A stretch of DNA of 55,490 nt from an uncultured Pelagibacteraceae bacterium (GCA_902622245.1 CACNPC010000003.1:1-55490), one strand, 5' to 3'; counted from the first letter of the stretch, positions 1 through 8,221 are shown. A program made the numbers and translations. The notes: a model not told the origin generated them from the sequence alone.

Positions 1-1200
1 AAAAATTTTAATCCCAGGGAGGTTGAGAGATTAAAGGAGTTTAATAATAATTTTTTTGATACTATAAAAAAAAAAGATTTAATAGTTCATCACCCTTTTG
101 AAACATTTGATGCTGTCGTTGAGTTTTTAAATCAAGCTGCATATGATAAAAAAGTTATAGCAATTAAACAAACTCTATACAGAACAACGCTAGATTCTCC
201 AATTGTTAAAGCCTTAATAACAGCAGCTGAAAATGGAAAGACAGTAACCGCTTTAATAGAGATCAAAGCAAGATTTGATGAAGAAGCAAACATTCAACTT
301 TCAAGAAGTTTAGAAAATGCAGGAATTCAAATAGTTTATGGTTTTGCAAAATATAAAACACATGCAAAATCATCTTTAATATTAAGAAAAGAGCAGGGAA
401 AAATTCAAACTTATATACATCTGGGAACTGGTAATTATCACCCAGTTAATGCAAAAATTTATACTGACTTATCTTTATTTAGCTCTGATAAAAAAATAGC
501 AACTGATGTGGAAAAATTTTTTAATTATGTAACTGGTTATTCAAAACCACGAAATCTTAGTAAAATATCTATATCACCAATTAATCTTAGGGAAACCTTG
601 AACAAATGTATTGCTAACGAAATAACAAATGTCAAAAAAGGTAAAAAAGGTGAAATATGGGCCAAAATGAATTCCTTGGTAGATCCAGCGATAATTGATA
701 AATTTTACGAAGCTTCAAATGCTGGAGTAAAGATATTTTTATTTGTAAGAGGTGTTTGTTGTTTAAGACCTGGAGTTAAAGATAAATCTGAAAATATAAT
801 TGTTAAAAGCATGATTGGAAGATTTTTGGAACACTCAAGAATTTATTGTTTTGCAAATGGAAAAACAATGCCTAGTAGAGATGCAAAAGTTTTTATTTCA
901 TCAGCAGATTTAATGCCAAGAAATTTAAATCGAAGAGTAGAACTTCTAGTTCCAATTGAAAACCAAACAGTCCACGAACAAGTTCTTGATCAAATTATGT
1001 TAGCTAATTATTTAGATAAAAAACAAAGTTGGGAACTTGATGCTAGTGGAAATTATAAAAAAATTAAATATAGTGAAAATGATTCTTTTTCAGCCCATGA
1101 TTATTTTATGAATAATCCTAGTTTATCTGGAAGAGGTAAAGCTAAATTAAAAATGAAACCGAAAAAATTAAACTTAAGACTTATTAAAAGTGGAAATTAA
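1..1200 (+). CDS. ppk: Polyphosphate kinase 1, C-terminal part (5' end outside window)
   Basis: Ppk1 reversibly transfers the gamma phosphate of ATP onto polyphosphate through a phosphohistidine. The frame is open from base 1 to the TAA at 1198-1200, so the gene enters from the left and about 399 codons are visible of a usual 690-720. The autophosphorylated histidine sits in YKTHAKSS (codon 361-363). The second active-site histidine is in FLEHSR (codon 832-834). The stretches HHPFETFD, LIEIKARFDEEANI and FISSADLMPRN are typical of the two C-terminal phospholipase-D-like domains. The 3' end overlaps the ppx start by 11 bases, so the two are translationally linked. An internal start at 508 is possible on paper but falls inside the conserved domain and is rejected. 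Confidence 0.95.
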   Translation, partial: KNFNPREVERLKEFNNNFFDTIKKKDLIVHHPFETFDAVVEFLNQAAYDKKVIAIKQTLYRTTLDSPIVKALITAAENGKTVTALIEIKARFDEEANIQLSRSLENAGIQIVYGFAKYKTHAKSSLILRKEQGKIQTYIHLGTGNYHPVNAKIYTDLSLFSSDKKIATDVEKFFNYVTGYSKPRNLSKISISPINLRETLNKCIANEITNVKKGKKGEIWAKMNSLVDPAIIDKFYEASNAGVKIFLFVRGVCCLRPGVKDKSENIIVKSMIGRFLEHSRIYCFANGKTMPSRDAKVFISSADLMPRNLNRRVELLVPIENQTVHEQVLDQIMLANYLDKKQSWELDASGNYKKIKYSENDSFSAHDYFMNNPSLSGRGKAKLKMKPKKLNLRLIKSGN

Positions 1201-2701
1201 AGTTTTTAAAAATAAACAAAATTTAAAATTAAAACCTGCTAAATTAGCAGTTATTGATATAGGCTCTAATTCTATTAGGATGCTAATTTATGAAGATTTT
1301 AGCTCTTCTCGTGTGCCTTTTTTCAATGAAAAAGCTGTTTGTGAACTTGGTAAAAATTTAGATAAATCAAGAAAACTTCATAAGTCTGGTGTTGATTATG
1401 CTCAAAAAGTATTGAAGAGATTTTCAGAGATTTTAAATGTTTCTAAAATTTCTAATTTAAAAATAATAGCAACCGCAGTTTTAAGAGAAGCAACTGATGC
1501 AAAACCATTTGTTGAATACGTAGAAAATCTTTTTAAGAAAAAAATAGAAATCTTAAGTGGAGAGGAAGAAGCAATTTGTTCAGCTGAAGGTGTTAAAATT
1601 GGATTTGATAATGTAGATGGGTTAGTTGCTGATCTTGGTGGAGGTAGTTTAGAATTAGCTCGAGTTGAAAATGGTTTGATCACTAATAAAACATCTTTAC
1701 CCTTAGGTGTTTTAAGATTAATTAATAATCCAATTGTAAAAAAGAGAAACCTTTCTAAATATATAAAAAAACTTTTGAGAGATGAAAAATGGTTATCTAA
1801 AAAAAAATTTGAAAATCTTTATTTAGTTGGTGGAACATGGAGAGCTTTATTTAAACTTCATCTTTTTCAAAATAAACACCCTGTCCACATAATCCATCAG
1901 TATTCAGTAAATTATGAAACTTTATCAACATTTATAGAAAAAATAGCATCGTTCAATAAAGCAAAACTAAAAACAGTTGAATATATATCTAAATCTAGAA
2001 CACCTTATCTACCATATAGCTCTATAATTTTAGATGAGATCATGAGAGCAACAAATCCAAAAAACATAATATGTTCCATAAGCGGTATTAGGGAGGGATC
2101 TTTGACGAAAGATTACTTTAAAAATATTGATAACTCTCAAGTTTTTGAAAAATCATTAGAATATATTTCTAAGAAGAGAGGTGATTTGGGATTAACCTAC
2201 AAAAAGTATTATGAATTTATCAAACCTGTATTTGATGGTAATGAACATTTTGATGAAAAATTGCTTAATTTAGCTTGTGTTTTAAGTCATATGGATTGGG
2301 GACTTGGTGCTTTTCAAAAAGCAGAATTAGTTTTTCAAGAAACATTAAATACTCCATTATTGAGACTTTCACATAAAGAAAGAATTCAAATAGCTCTTTC
2401 ATGTTATTGGAGGTACTGCAGCATTAAATACAACCCTAAAATAGAATATTTAACTTTTTTAAATAATAATGAAATTTTTTCTAGTAAACAAGTTGGTGCA
2501 GCCTTAAGATTTGCACATTCACTTACATCTATTTCAACTATCTTCTTAGAGGAATTTAAATTGTATAAAAGAGGTAACTCTGTATTTTTAAAAATTCCAG
2601 CACAACACCAAGAAATAATTTCTAAACAAGTTACAAAAAGATTTAAAGCTCTGGCGAGAGAATTATTTTTAGAACCAAGAGTAATTTATTCAAATAATTA
2701 A
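1190..2701 (+). CDS. ppx: Exopolyphosphatase (Ppx/GppA family)
   Basis: Ppx removes terminal phosphates from polyphosphate and opposes the product of the upstream ppk. The actin-like ATPase fold is visible: phosphate-1 loop VIDIGSNSIRML (residues 21-32), TAVLREATDA (about 95-104), the catalytic acidic stretch LSGEEEA (122-128) and phosphate-2 loop ADLGGGSLEL (147-156). A C-terminal helical HD-like extension follows, giving 503 residues, normal for alphaproteobacterial Ppx. The start is GTG at 1190, inside the last codons of ppk; no ATG lies before the phosphate-1 loop. The pair forms an operon that ends at the hairpin at 2835-2873. Confidence 0.93.
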   Translation: MEIKVFKNKQNLKLKPAKLAVIDIGSNSIRMLIYEDFSSSRVPFFNEKAVCELGKNLDKSRKLHKSGVDYAQKVLKRFSEILNVSKISNLKIIATAVLREATDAKPFVEYVENLFKKKIEILSGEEEAICSAEGVKIGFDNVDGLVADLGGGSLELARVENGLITNKTSLPLGVLRLINNPIVKKRNLSKYIKKLLRDEKWLSKKKFENLYLVGGTWRALFKLHLFQNKHPVHIIHQYSVNYETLSTFIEKIASFNKAKLKTVEYISKSRTPYLPYSSIILDEIMRATNPKNIICSISGIREGSLTKDYFKNIDNSQVFEKSLEYISKKRGDLGLTYKKYYEFIKPVFDGNEHFDEKLLNLACVLSHMDWGLGAFQKAELVFQETLNTPLLRLSHKERIQIALSCYWRYCSIKYNPKIEYLTFLNNNEIFSSKQVGAALRFAHSLTSISTIFLEEFKLYKRGNSVFLKIPAQHQEIISKQVTKRFKALARELFLEPRVIYSNN

Positions 2702-2834
2702 TATATAATTTAATTTATTACAACTTACAGGTTAGTGATTTTTCTTCTTTAATATATTTTTAATTTTATTGAAATATATCTTTAATCCAAATGTAATATT
2801 CTTCTGTGATTAAATTGTAAATATTAAACCCCTG

Positions 2835-2873
2835 GAAATACGCTCGGTATTATTATTGAGCGTATTTCTTTTT
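2835..2873 (+). terminator. Rho-independent terminator after ppk-ppx
   Basis: An 11-bp perfect inverted repeat (2835-2845 with 2858-2868, loop of 12) is followed by TTTTT at 2869-2873. It is the right strength and orientation to end rightward ppk-ppx transcription. The minus-strand side lacks a U-run. The left arm and loop overlap the last codons and the stop of the convergent NUDIX gene. Confidence 0.85.
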
Positions 2874-3341
2874 ATAAAACAAATACATTCCTATATGAGA
2901 TGCATTGTTAAATTTACCATTCTCAATTAATTTAATTATTTGATGATCTGAAACTATGTGGATTTTAATTCCTTTTTCAGGCTTTGAAATTTTAATAAGA
3001 TTATTACAAAAAAAACCAGTAATTTTAGTGGTGAGTCGACCTGGTTCAGAATAAAATGAAGTAATTTTTCTTAATTTATTTCTTGATTTATATCCTGTTT
3101 CTTCAATTAATTCTTTTTTAGCAGATATTAAAGCTGTTTCATGTTTTTCAATTATACCAGATGGAAACTCAAAATTAATTTGATTTATAGGAATTCTTTT
3201 TTGTGAAACCAAAATATACTTGTTCTTAATTTTGGGTATTACTATTGAAAGGTTTGAGGTTTTTAAAAAATGATAAAATTCTTTTTTTTTAAATTTTTTA
3301 TTAATTAATTTAATATTGTTTGTTAGTTTTAAATTTTTCAA
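2853..3341 (-). CDS. NUDIX hydrolase, ADP-ribose pyrophosphatase-like
   Basis: A complete NUDIX box is present at residues 62-84 (G-x5-E-x7-K-E-L-I-E-E-T-G-Y, with Lys in place of the usual Arg). It is preceded by FEFPSG, which resembles the WELPAG lead-in of ADP-ribose pyrophosphatases; the substrate is inferred only. The open frame runs back into the aquaporin gene but has no ATG there that makes sense. I place the start at TTG 3341-3339, which overlaps the TGA of the aquaporin gene and gives 162 residues. It is the last gene of a four-gene leftward cluster and its 3' end lies in the ppx terminator. Function is fairly sure at family level; the start is less sure. Confidence 0.78.
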   Translation of the reverse strand: MKNLKLTNNIKLINKKFKKKEFYHFLKTSNLSIVIPKIKNKYILVSQKRIPINQINFEFPSGIIEKHETALISAKKELIEETGYKSRNKLRKITSFYSEPGRLTTKITGFFCNNLIKISKPEKGIKIHIVSDHQIIKLIENGKFNNASHIGMYLFYKKKYAQ

Positions 3342-3997
3342 TCTTTTTCTAAGAATAATTTTTTTGCGATATAAACAGCAATTAACATACCAATTAATTC
3401 TGCAATTATATAAAAAGGAGTGTTTAAATAACTTATACCAGTAAACGACTCTGTGAATGTTCTTGCTATTGTTACAGCAGGATTTGCAAAAGAAGTTGAC
3501 GAGGTAAACCAATAACCAGCAGTGATATATAAACCAACTGATCCAGCAACAGCTATTTTACCTGATTTCATTGAACCAAAAATAATTAAAATAAGACCCA
3601 ACGTAGCAACTATTTCAGAAGTAAAAATATAAATCCCACTCCTTGACTTTGTTGATAATTCAAAAACCTGATGTTCAAAAAAGAAATTAGCTAATGCTAC
3701 ACCTAGCAAACATCCAAGTATCTGAGCAGAAATATAAAAGGGTAGAAGGTTTTTTTTTAACTTTCCTGTAATTGTCATAGCAATACTTACAAATGGATTG
3801 AAATGAGCCCCAGATACATCAGCAAATACTGTTATTAGCACAAACAATCCAGCTCCGGTTGCCAATGTGTTTGCTATTAGCATTACTGCTATATCATTAG
3901 TTAGATTTTCTGCCATTAAACCTGATCCAACTATGATCATGACCAGAAAGCAACTTCCAATGAACTCTGAAAGAAAATATCTATTTTTATTTTTCAT
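3338..3997 (-). CDS. aqpS: MIP/aquaporin family channel, AqpS-like
   Basis: A six-helix aquaporin of 219 residues. The two half-helix motifs are NPF (residues 67-69, a variant) and NPA (172-174). The residue after the second NPA, usually the selectivity-filter Arg, is Val175. As I recall, Sinorhizobium meliloti AqpS, an arsenite exit channel, has the same change. The gene overlaps arsC by 11 bases, and aqpS-arsC pairing is the arrangement known from S. meliloti, where arsenate is reduced and arsenite leaves passively. I therefore infer arsenite or other small neutral solute efflux. Glycerol or water transport cannot be excluded. Confidence 0.85.
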   Translation of the reverse strand: MKNKNRYFLSEFIGSCFLVMIIVGSGLMAENLTNDIAVMLIANTLATGAGLFVLITVFADVSGAHFNPFVSIAMTITGKLKKNLLPFYISAQILGCLLGVALANFFFEHQVFELSTKSRSGIYIFTSEIVATLGLILIIFGSMKSGKIAVAGSVGLYITAGYWFTSSTSFANPAVTIARTFTESFTGISYLNTPFYIIAELIGMLIAVYIAKKLFLEKD

Positions 3998-4418
3998 CTA
4001 TCCAATCTTTAATTTTATTACTTATAATATTGAAAGTTTTTCTAATGATTATTTGCTTTTCTTCGTCATTTGCATTTTGAAGTTTAGCTACCGGATCTTC
4101 TATATCCCAATGTATAATTTGGTTTTTATCAGGCCAAATAGGACATACCTCATTATTTGCGTTGTTGCATACTGTTATTACATGATCCATTTTTAATTCT
4201 TTATTGATAAATTCTTCAAAGTTTTTAGAACTGTAATTAGTTAGATCATAACTTTTATTTTTTTCTAAAAAACTTTTAACATCTTCATTGATTTTTCCAG
4301 ATGGATTACTACCAGCACTAAAAGCATTAAATTTATTTGAGTATTCGTTATTAATAATACTCTCAGCGATAATGCTTCTCGCTGAATTTCCTGTGCATAC
4401 AAATAAAATATTTTTCAT
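3987..4418 (-). CDS. arsC: Arsenate reductase, low-molecular-weight phosphatase type
   Basis: The fold is that of LMW protein tyrosine phosphatases. The P-loop C-T-G-N-S-A-R occupies residues 8-14, and a general-acid Asp lies in the late EDP motif (about 107-109). Two extra cysteines, C84 and C92, form with C8 the redox triad of thioredoxin-coupled arsenate reductases such as S. aureus pI258 ArsC. That makes arsenate reduction much more likely than tyrosine phosphatase activity. Length 143 is normal. It starts on the stop of the upstream small membrane gene and overlaps aqpS, so the cluster is one operon. No arsR-like regulator or arsB/acr3 pump is visible nearby. Confidence 0.9.
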   Translation of the reverse strand: MKNILFVCTGNSARSIIAESIINNEYSNKFNAFSAGSNPSGKINEDVKSFLEKNKSYDLTNYSSKNFEEFINKELKMDHVITVCNNANNEVCPIWPDKNQIIHWDIEDPVAKLQNANDEEKQIIIRKTFNIISNKIKDWIDEK

Positions 4419-4639
4419 TAAAAAATAATTTTATAAATACCAATTACAAACAAAGGAATTTGTAATCCAAAATTAGTTAATATGGCCTTATCTTTTAATA
4501 AAAAACCCGATATTGTCCATCCAACTACACCAAGACCATGAAAATATATATTAATTGGATATATATTTAAATTTGTAAGCAATATTCCTGTTAAGACTAA
4601 AAACGTGCTTATCCATTTGAGATATTTTTTTAAAAACAT
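4418..4639 (-). CDS. Small membrane protein heading the ars-type cluster
   Basis: A 73-residue protein with two to three hydrophobic segments: about 9-27, 34-48 and 55-72. I do not assign a function. It resembles short uncharacterised membrane proteins common in marine alphaproteobacteria (possibly DUF6552), from memory only. A strong AAGGAG ribosome site (4644-4649) lies 4 bases before the ATG, unusual in this window, suggesting that this is the promoter-proximal gene. It overlaps arsC by one base, so it is co-transcribed with arsC, aqpS and the NUDIX gene. Confidence 0.72.
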   Translation of the reverse strand: MFLKKYLKWISTFLVLTGILLTNLNIYPINIYFHGLGVVGWTISGFLLKDKAILTNFGLQIPLFVIGIYKIIF

Positions 4640-4643
4640 AAAA

Positions 4644-4649
4644 CTCCTT
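4644..4649 (-). promoter_or_regulatory. Strong Shine-Dalgarno site for the small membrane gene at 4639
   Basis: The minus strand reads AAGGAG four bases before the ATG at 4639-4637. Most starts in this window lack such a site, so it supports both the start choice and an operon beginning here. Confidence 0.65.
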
Positions 4650-4697
4650 TCTCTATACTTATGACAGTTATGTTAAAGATTTATTAAAATTATTATT

Positions 4698-5036
4698 TTA
4701 TATTAAATTGATTATGTATCTATGGATAAAATATCCTCCGATTAGCAATATTAAACCTGTAATATAAATTATGAAAAAATTCATATTAAAAGATTTTGCA
4801 AAAAAGAAGGGTACAAAGAATAAATAACTTGCTGGTACTGCAATAAATATACTTTTTGTAAACATTACTGTTTTTTCTGTATCATTATGCTCATAATACG
4901 AAAACAGTATCGCTATTAGTGATACCAAGGGTAATGCAATAATAAATCCAGCGAGCTTAGGATTTTGACCAGCCAACCAACTAGAAAATGCGATAATTAA
5001 ACCCCCAGCAATAATTTTAAAAAGAAAGAATAACAT
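4698..5036 (-). CDS. Small four-helix membrane protein, DUF3147/GlpM-like
   Basis: A 112-residue protein that is almost wholly hydrophobic, with four likely membrane helices (about 2-20, 29-46, 61-80 and 86-106). Short conserved-looking motifs are SWLAG and the GxFIxALP region. The profile resembles small inner-membrane proteins of the GlpM/DUF3147 type, but this is from memory and no function is claimed. It lies 29 bases after zur on the same strand, so it may be the distal gene of the zinc operon. A 58-base gap then separates it from the ars-type cluster. Confidence 0.7.
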   Translation of the reverse strand: MLFFLFKIIAGGLIIAFSSWLAGQNPKLAGFIIALPLVSLIAILFSYYEHNDTEKTVMFTKSIFIAVPASYLFFVPFFFAKSFNMNFFIIYITGLILLIGGYFIHRYIINLI

Positions 5037-5065
5037 TGTTGTAAATATTTATAGTTATATACAAA

Positions 5066-5464
5066 TTATTTAACAGAACATTTTTTGCAAAGCCCAAAGA
5101 ATTCAAGATTATATTTATTGAATTTCATACCCGCTTTGTCTTGAAAATTTTTTAAATATTTTGAAAGTTTGCTGTCACTAATTTCACTTACTTCTTCACA
5201 GCTTTCACATATTGAAAATGCTGTTGCCTTAGAAATCTGACAATTTGAATTTTTGCATGCAACGAAAGCATTTCTACTTTCAATTTTGTGAATTTTTCCA
5301 ATTTCAACCAATTTATCAAGCGCTCTATAAACTTGAAGAGGGGCTTTAATACCTTTTTTTTGTAAATTATGTAAAATTGAATAAGCTTTTATGGGCTCAT
5401 TTACTTTTTCAATGTAATCAAGAACTATTTGTTGATTTTTTGATAGTGTTTCCTGTTTAAGCAT
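5066..5464 (-). CDS. zur: Fur-family zinc uptake regulator (Zur)
   Basis: A 132-residue Fur-family repressor. An N-terminal winged helix (about 8-65) is followed by a metal-binding half. Two CxxC pairs (C86/C89 and C126/C129) form the structural zinc site, and C70 and C75 are extra potential ligands. It lies 24 bases downstream of znuB in the znuCB operon, and the divergent znu promoter has two Zur-type palindromes. Context therefore gives Zur rather than Fur or Irr, and suggests autoregulation. In known Zur proteins, zinc-loaded dimers repress znu genes. Confidence 0.88.
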   Translation of the reverse strand: MLKQETLSKNQQIVLDYIEKVNEPIKAYSILHNLQKKGIKAPLQVYRALDKLVEIGKIHKIESRNAFVACKNSNCQISKATAFSICESCEEVSEISDSKLSKYLKNFQDKAGMKFNKYNLEFFGLCKKCSVK

Positions 5465-5488
5465 AGTTTTTCTTTTATCAATTTCCCA

Positions 5489-6292
5489 TTAGTTTTTCAA
5501 TTGTATCGTCTGTTTAACTTTAAATAGAGATATTACAAATAATAATAACGCTGCAGCAATGATAGATGGACCCGAAGGAGTATTGAATTGCAATGAAGAA
5601 AATAAACCCATGATTACTGATAATAATCCTCCACATATAGAAAAAATTACCATCTTTTTGGGAGTATCTGATATGTTACGAGCCATAGCCGTTGGTATAA
5701 TTAACATCCCAGTTATTAATAAAAGTCCTACAATTTTTATAGAAATTGCAATTATTGCTGCCATTAAAATAGTAAATATTGCTTTTGCTCTATCAGGATT
5801 TAATCCTTCTGCTTCTGCAAGTTCATAATTTACTGTTGAAGCAAATAAAGGTTTCCAAATTATTTTTAATACAATTAAAATTATTGCTCCTCCTCCCCAT
5901 ATAATTATCAAATCATCAACATTAACAGCTAATATGTCTCCAAATAATAGTCCCATGACATCAAATCTTATAAATGAGAGAAAACCAATTACCACTAAGC
6001 CAACTGCTAATGCTGAGTGAGCTAAAAGACCAAGTAAAGCATCACCGGGCAAATTAGTATTTTTTTCAAGTTTAACTAATATGATTGCTATTACTGATGA
6101 AATGATAAATATCGAAATTGCTATATTAATTTCGAATGCCAATGCCATTGTAACACCAAGTAATGCTGAATGTGCTAATGTATCTCCGAAATAAGATAAT
6201 CTTCTCCAAACTACAAAGCAGCCCAAAGGACCTGTTACAAAAGCAACACCTATACCAGCAATTAAAGCTCTTATAAAAAAATCATCAAACAT
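5489..6292 (-). CDS. znuB: Zinc ABC transporter permease ZnuB
   Basis: The membrane subunit of the high-affinity zinc importer, 267 residues with eight or nine hydrophobic helices. Recognisable family segments include GPLGCFVVWRRLSYFGDTLAHS near the N-terminus and GLLLITGMLIIPTAMAR near residue 200, both typical of the ABC-3 permease family (ZnuB/MntB/TroC). Its ATG follows the znuC stop with no gap, so the two are translationally coupled. Zinc rather than manganese is inferred from the Zur gene downstream and the His-rich ZnuA opposite. Confidence 0.93.
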   Translation of the reverse strand: MFDDFFIRALIAGIGVAFVTGPLGCFVVWRRLSYFGDTLAHSALLGVTMALAFEINIAISIFIISSVIAIILVKLEKNTNLPGDALLGLLAHSALAVGLVVIGFLSFIRFDVMGLLFGDILAVNVDDLIIIWGGGAIILIVLKIIWKPLFASTVNYELAEAEGLNPDRAKAIFTILMAAIIAISIKIVGLLLITGMLIIPTAMARNISDTPKKMVIFSICGGLLSVIMGLFSSLQFNTPSGPSIIAAALLLFVISLFKVKQTIQLKN

Positions 6293-7039
6293 TTAATTTT
6301 TTTTTATATCTCCATCATTTGAATGAACATGATCATGCTTATGTTCATATATAGAAAGAGTTTGTGAAGCTTGTTCGCCAAATAACAGTTTATACTCATT
6401 ATTCATTGCAACGTCTTTTGGTGTTCCTGAACAACACACGTGGCCATTTAAACAAATAACATGATCTGTTGCTGTCATAACAGTATGCAAATCATGAGAA
6501 ATTAATAAAATTCCACAATTTAATTTATCTGCTATTTCTTTTATTAATTTATACAATGCAATCTCCCCAGTAAAATCAACTCCTTGAACCGGCTCATCCA
6601 ATACTAAAAGATCAGGTTTTTTTGAAACTGCTCTTGCAAGAAGCACTCTTTGAAATTCTCCACCAGATAAATTTCCTAAATTCTGGTTTTTAAGATGATC
6701 TGCACCCGTTAATTTTAAAGCTTCATTTATTTTTTCTTCATCGAGTTCATCTGTTAAAACCATAAAATCACTCACTTTAAGTGGCAATGTCCAGTCAATT
6801 GAAATCTTTTGAGGAACATATCCAATTTTATCAGTAAATTTTTCTACATTGCCTTCTATATTCTTATGAAGTCCTATCGCAATTTTTGCAGTTGTGCTTT
6901 TGCCAGAACCATTTGGCCCAATTAATGTTACTATCTTTCCTCTTTCAACAATTAAAGAAACGCCTTTTACAAGCCATTTATTCCGTTGTTTTAATCCAAC
7001 TTCAGTTAATTTTACTAATACATTGTTCTCAATTGTCAT
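6293..7039 (-). CDS. znuC: Zinc ABC transporter ATPase ZnuC
   Basis: The ATPase subunit of the zinc importer, 248 residues. Walker A is GPNGSGKST (41-49), the ABC signature LSGGE (124-128), Walker B LLVLDE (144-149), and the switch His lies in ISHD (about 181-184). The C-terminal tail is rich in His and Asp (about 232-243) and could bind zinc, as described for several ZnuC proteins. It is the first gene of the leftward znuC-znuB-zur operon and diverges from znuA across the Zur-box region. Confidence 0.94.
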   Translation of the reverse strand: MTIENNVLVKLTEVGLKQRNKWLVKGVSLIVERGKIVTLIGPNGSGKSTTAKIAIGLHKNIEGNVEKFTDKIGYVPQKISIDWTLPLKVSDFMVLTDELDEEKINEALKLTGADHLKNQNLGNLSGGEFQRVLLARAVSKKPDLLVLDEPVQGVDFTGEIALYKLIKEIADKLNCGILLISHDLHTVMTATDHVICLNGHVCCSGTPKDVAMNNEYKLLFGEQASQTLSIYEHKHDHVHSNDGDIKKN

Positions 7040-7059
7040 TTATTACCTTGACTTATTAA

Positions 7060-7092
7060 TGTTATATTATTACACAATGTTATATTATAACA
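7060..7092. promoter_or_regulatory. Two Zur-type operator palindromes in the znuC/znuA divergent promoter
   Basis: Bases 7078-7092 read TGTTATATTATAACA, a perfect palindrome around a single central base. Bases 7060-7074 read TGTTATATTATTACA, which differs from the first site at one position. Centre-to-centre distance is 18 bases. This matches the alphaproteobacterial Zur box as known (TGTTATA-N-TATAACA). Both sites fit in the 72-base gap between znuC and znuA, so one repressor could silence both directions and also zur itself. Confidence 0.85.
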
Positions 7093-7111
7093 ATTAACAC
7101 TAAATTAAATT

Positions 7112-8206
7112 ATGAAAAACTTAAAAAAATCAACATTAATAATTACAATATTATCTTTTTTAGCTCTTTTTACATCAGCAAAAGCAGAAATAAAAGTTGT
7201 AGCTTCAATTAAGCCTATACACTCTTTAGCTAGCTATCTGATGGATGGAGTTGCTAAACCAGACCTAATAGTCGATGGATATTCTTCACCACATGGATTT
7301 CCGTTAAAACCATCTCATGCAAAGATGTTACAAGAAGCTGATCTTATTTTTTGGGTAGGTGAAGATCTAGAAAACTTCATGGAAAAACCATTAGATTCAA
7401 TTGCAAAAAAAGCTGAAAAAATTGAATTAATGGAAATTAAAGGTCTTAATAAATTAAAATTCAGAGAACGAAATATTTTTGGTGATCATGATGATCATGA
7501 CGATCACGGACATAAAGAAGATGGCCATAAAGAAGATGATCACGATGATCATGACCATAAAAAGAAAGATGGACATGACGACCACGATGATCATGACCAT
7601 AAAAAGAAAGATGGGCATGACGATCATGATGACCATGGACATAAAAAGAAAGATGACCATGATGACCACGATGATCATGCAGGACATGAAGGTCACCACC
7701 ACGGTGAGCATGACCCACATATTTGGTTAGATCCAATGAATGCTAAAGTTATATTAAATGAAATGGCAGAGCATTTAATTGAAAACGATGCTAAGAACGC
7801 ATCAAAATATAAAAGCAATTTAAAGAAAGCACTAAAAGATATTGATAAACTTGTTAGTGACGTCTCTTCTGAATTAAATCAGAGTGTTGCATCAATTGTT
7901 TTCCATGATGCTTACCAATATTTTGAGAAAAGATTTAATGTTAATATATTGGGTGCTTTTACAGTTAATACAGATGTAATGCCAGGAGCAGAACAATTGG
8001 CTGAAATCAGAGAAATAATTGAGCATGATAAAGTAGCTTGTGTATTTTCTGAACCACAGTTTAATCCAAATATCATTAAAGCTGTAGCAAAAGATATGAA
8101 TATTAAAACTGGTGTTGTAGACCCATTAGGAGCTACTTTGGATCCTGGAAAAGACTTATATTTTGATTTAATCAGAAATATGTCTAAATCTTTTAAAGGT
8201 TGTTAA
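7112..8206 (+). CDS. znuA: Periplasmic zinc-binding protein ZnuA
   Basis: The zinc-capturing substrate-binding protein of the importer, 364 residues. A signal peptide (1-25, cleavage after AKA) is followed by the PHxxxLKPS region carrying the first His ligand. A very His/Asp-rich loop spans about 124-199, then comes HDPHIWLDP with the second His ligand, FHDAYQYF with the third, and VVDPLGA near the end. This is the cluster A-I fold. The charged loop is longer than in many ZnuA proteins and is built from repeats. Antisense and shifted frames through the loop are open but are by-products of its codon repeats. Divergent from znuCB-zur. Confidence 0.95.
   Translation: MKNLKKSTLIITILSFLALFTSAKAEIKVVASIKPIHSLASYLMDGVAKPDLIVDGYSSPHGFPLKPSHAKMLQEADLIFWVGEDLENFMEKPLDSIAKKAEKIELMEIKGLNKLKFRERNIFGDHDDHDDHGHKEDGHKEDDHDDHDHKKKDGHDDHDDHDHKKKDGHDDHDDHGHKKKDDHDDHDDHAGHEGHHHGEHDPHIWLDPMNAKVILNEMAEHLIENDAKNASKYKSNLKKALKDIDKLVSDVSSELNQSVASIVFHDAYQYFEKRFNVNILGAFTVNTDVMPGAEQLAEIREIIEHDKVACVFSEPQFNPNIIKAVAKDMNIKTGVVDPLGATLDPGKDLYFDLIRNMSKSFKGC
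7482..7700 (+). repeat. znuA: Tandem codon repeats encoding the His-rich loop of ZnuA
   Basis: Degenerate tandem units encode HDDHDDHxHKKKD-like blocks, repeated about four times (for example around 7545-7590, 7572-7620 and 7614-7660). The DNA units are similar enough to slip during replication, so loop length probably varies between strains. The protein loop is the flexible metal-collecting arm of ZnuA. Confidence 0.8.
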
Positions 8207-8221
8207 TTAAAAATTGAACTT

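Noticed and set aside
3867..4196. Plus-strand frame of 109 codons across aqpS and arsC
   Set aside because: Antisense shadow of two well-supported overlapping genes; no family character.
7454..7736. Open frames on both strands through the ZnuA His-rich loop
   Set aside because: They are by-products of GAT/CAT-type codon repeats; low-complexity Met/Ile/His strings with no start signals.
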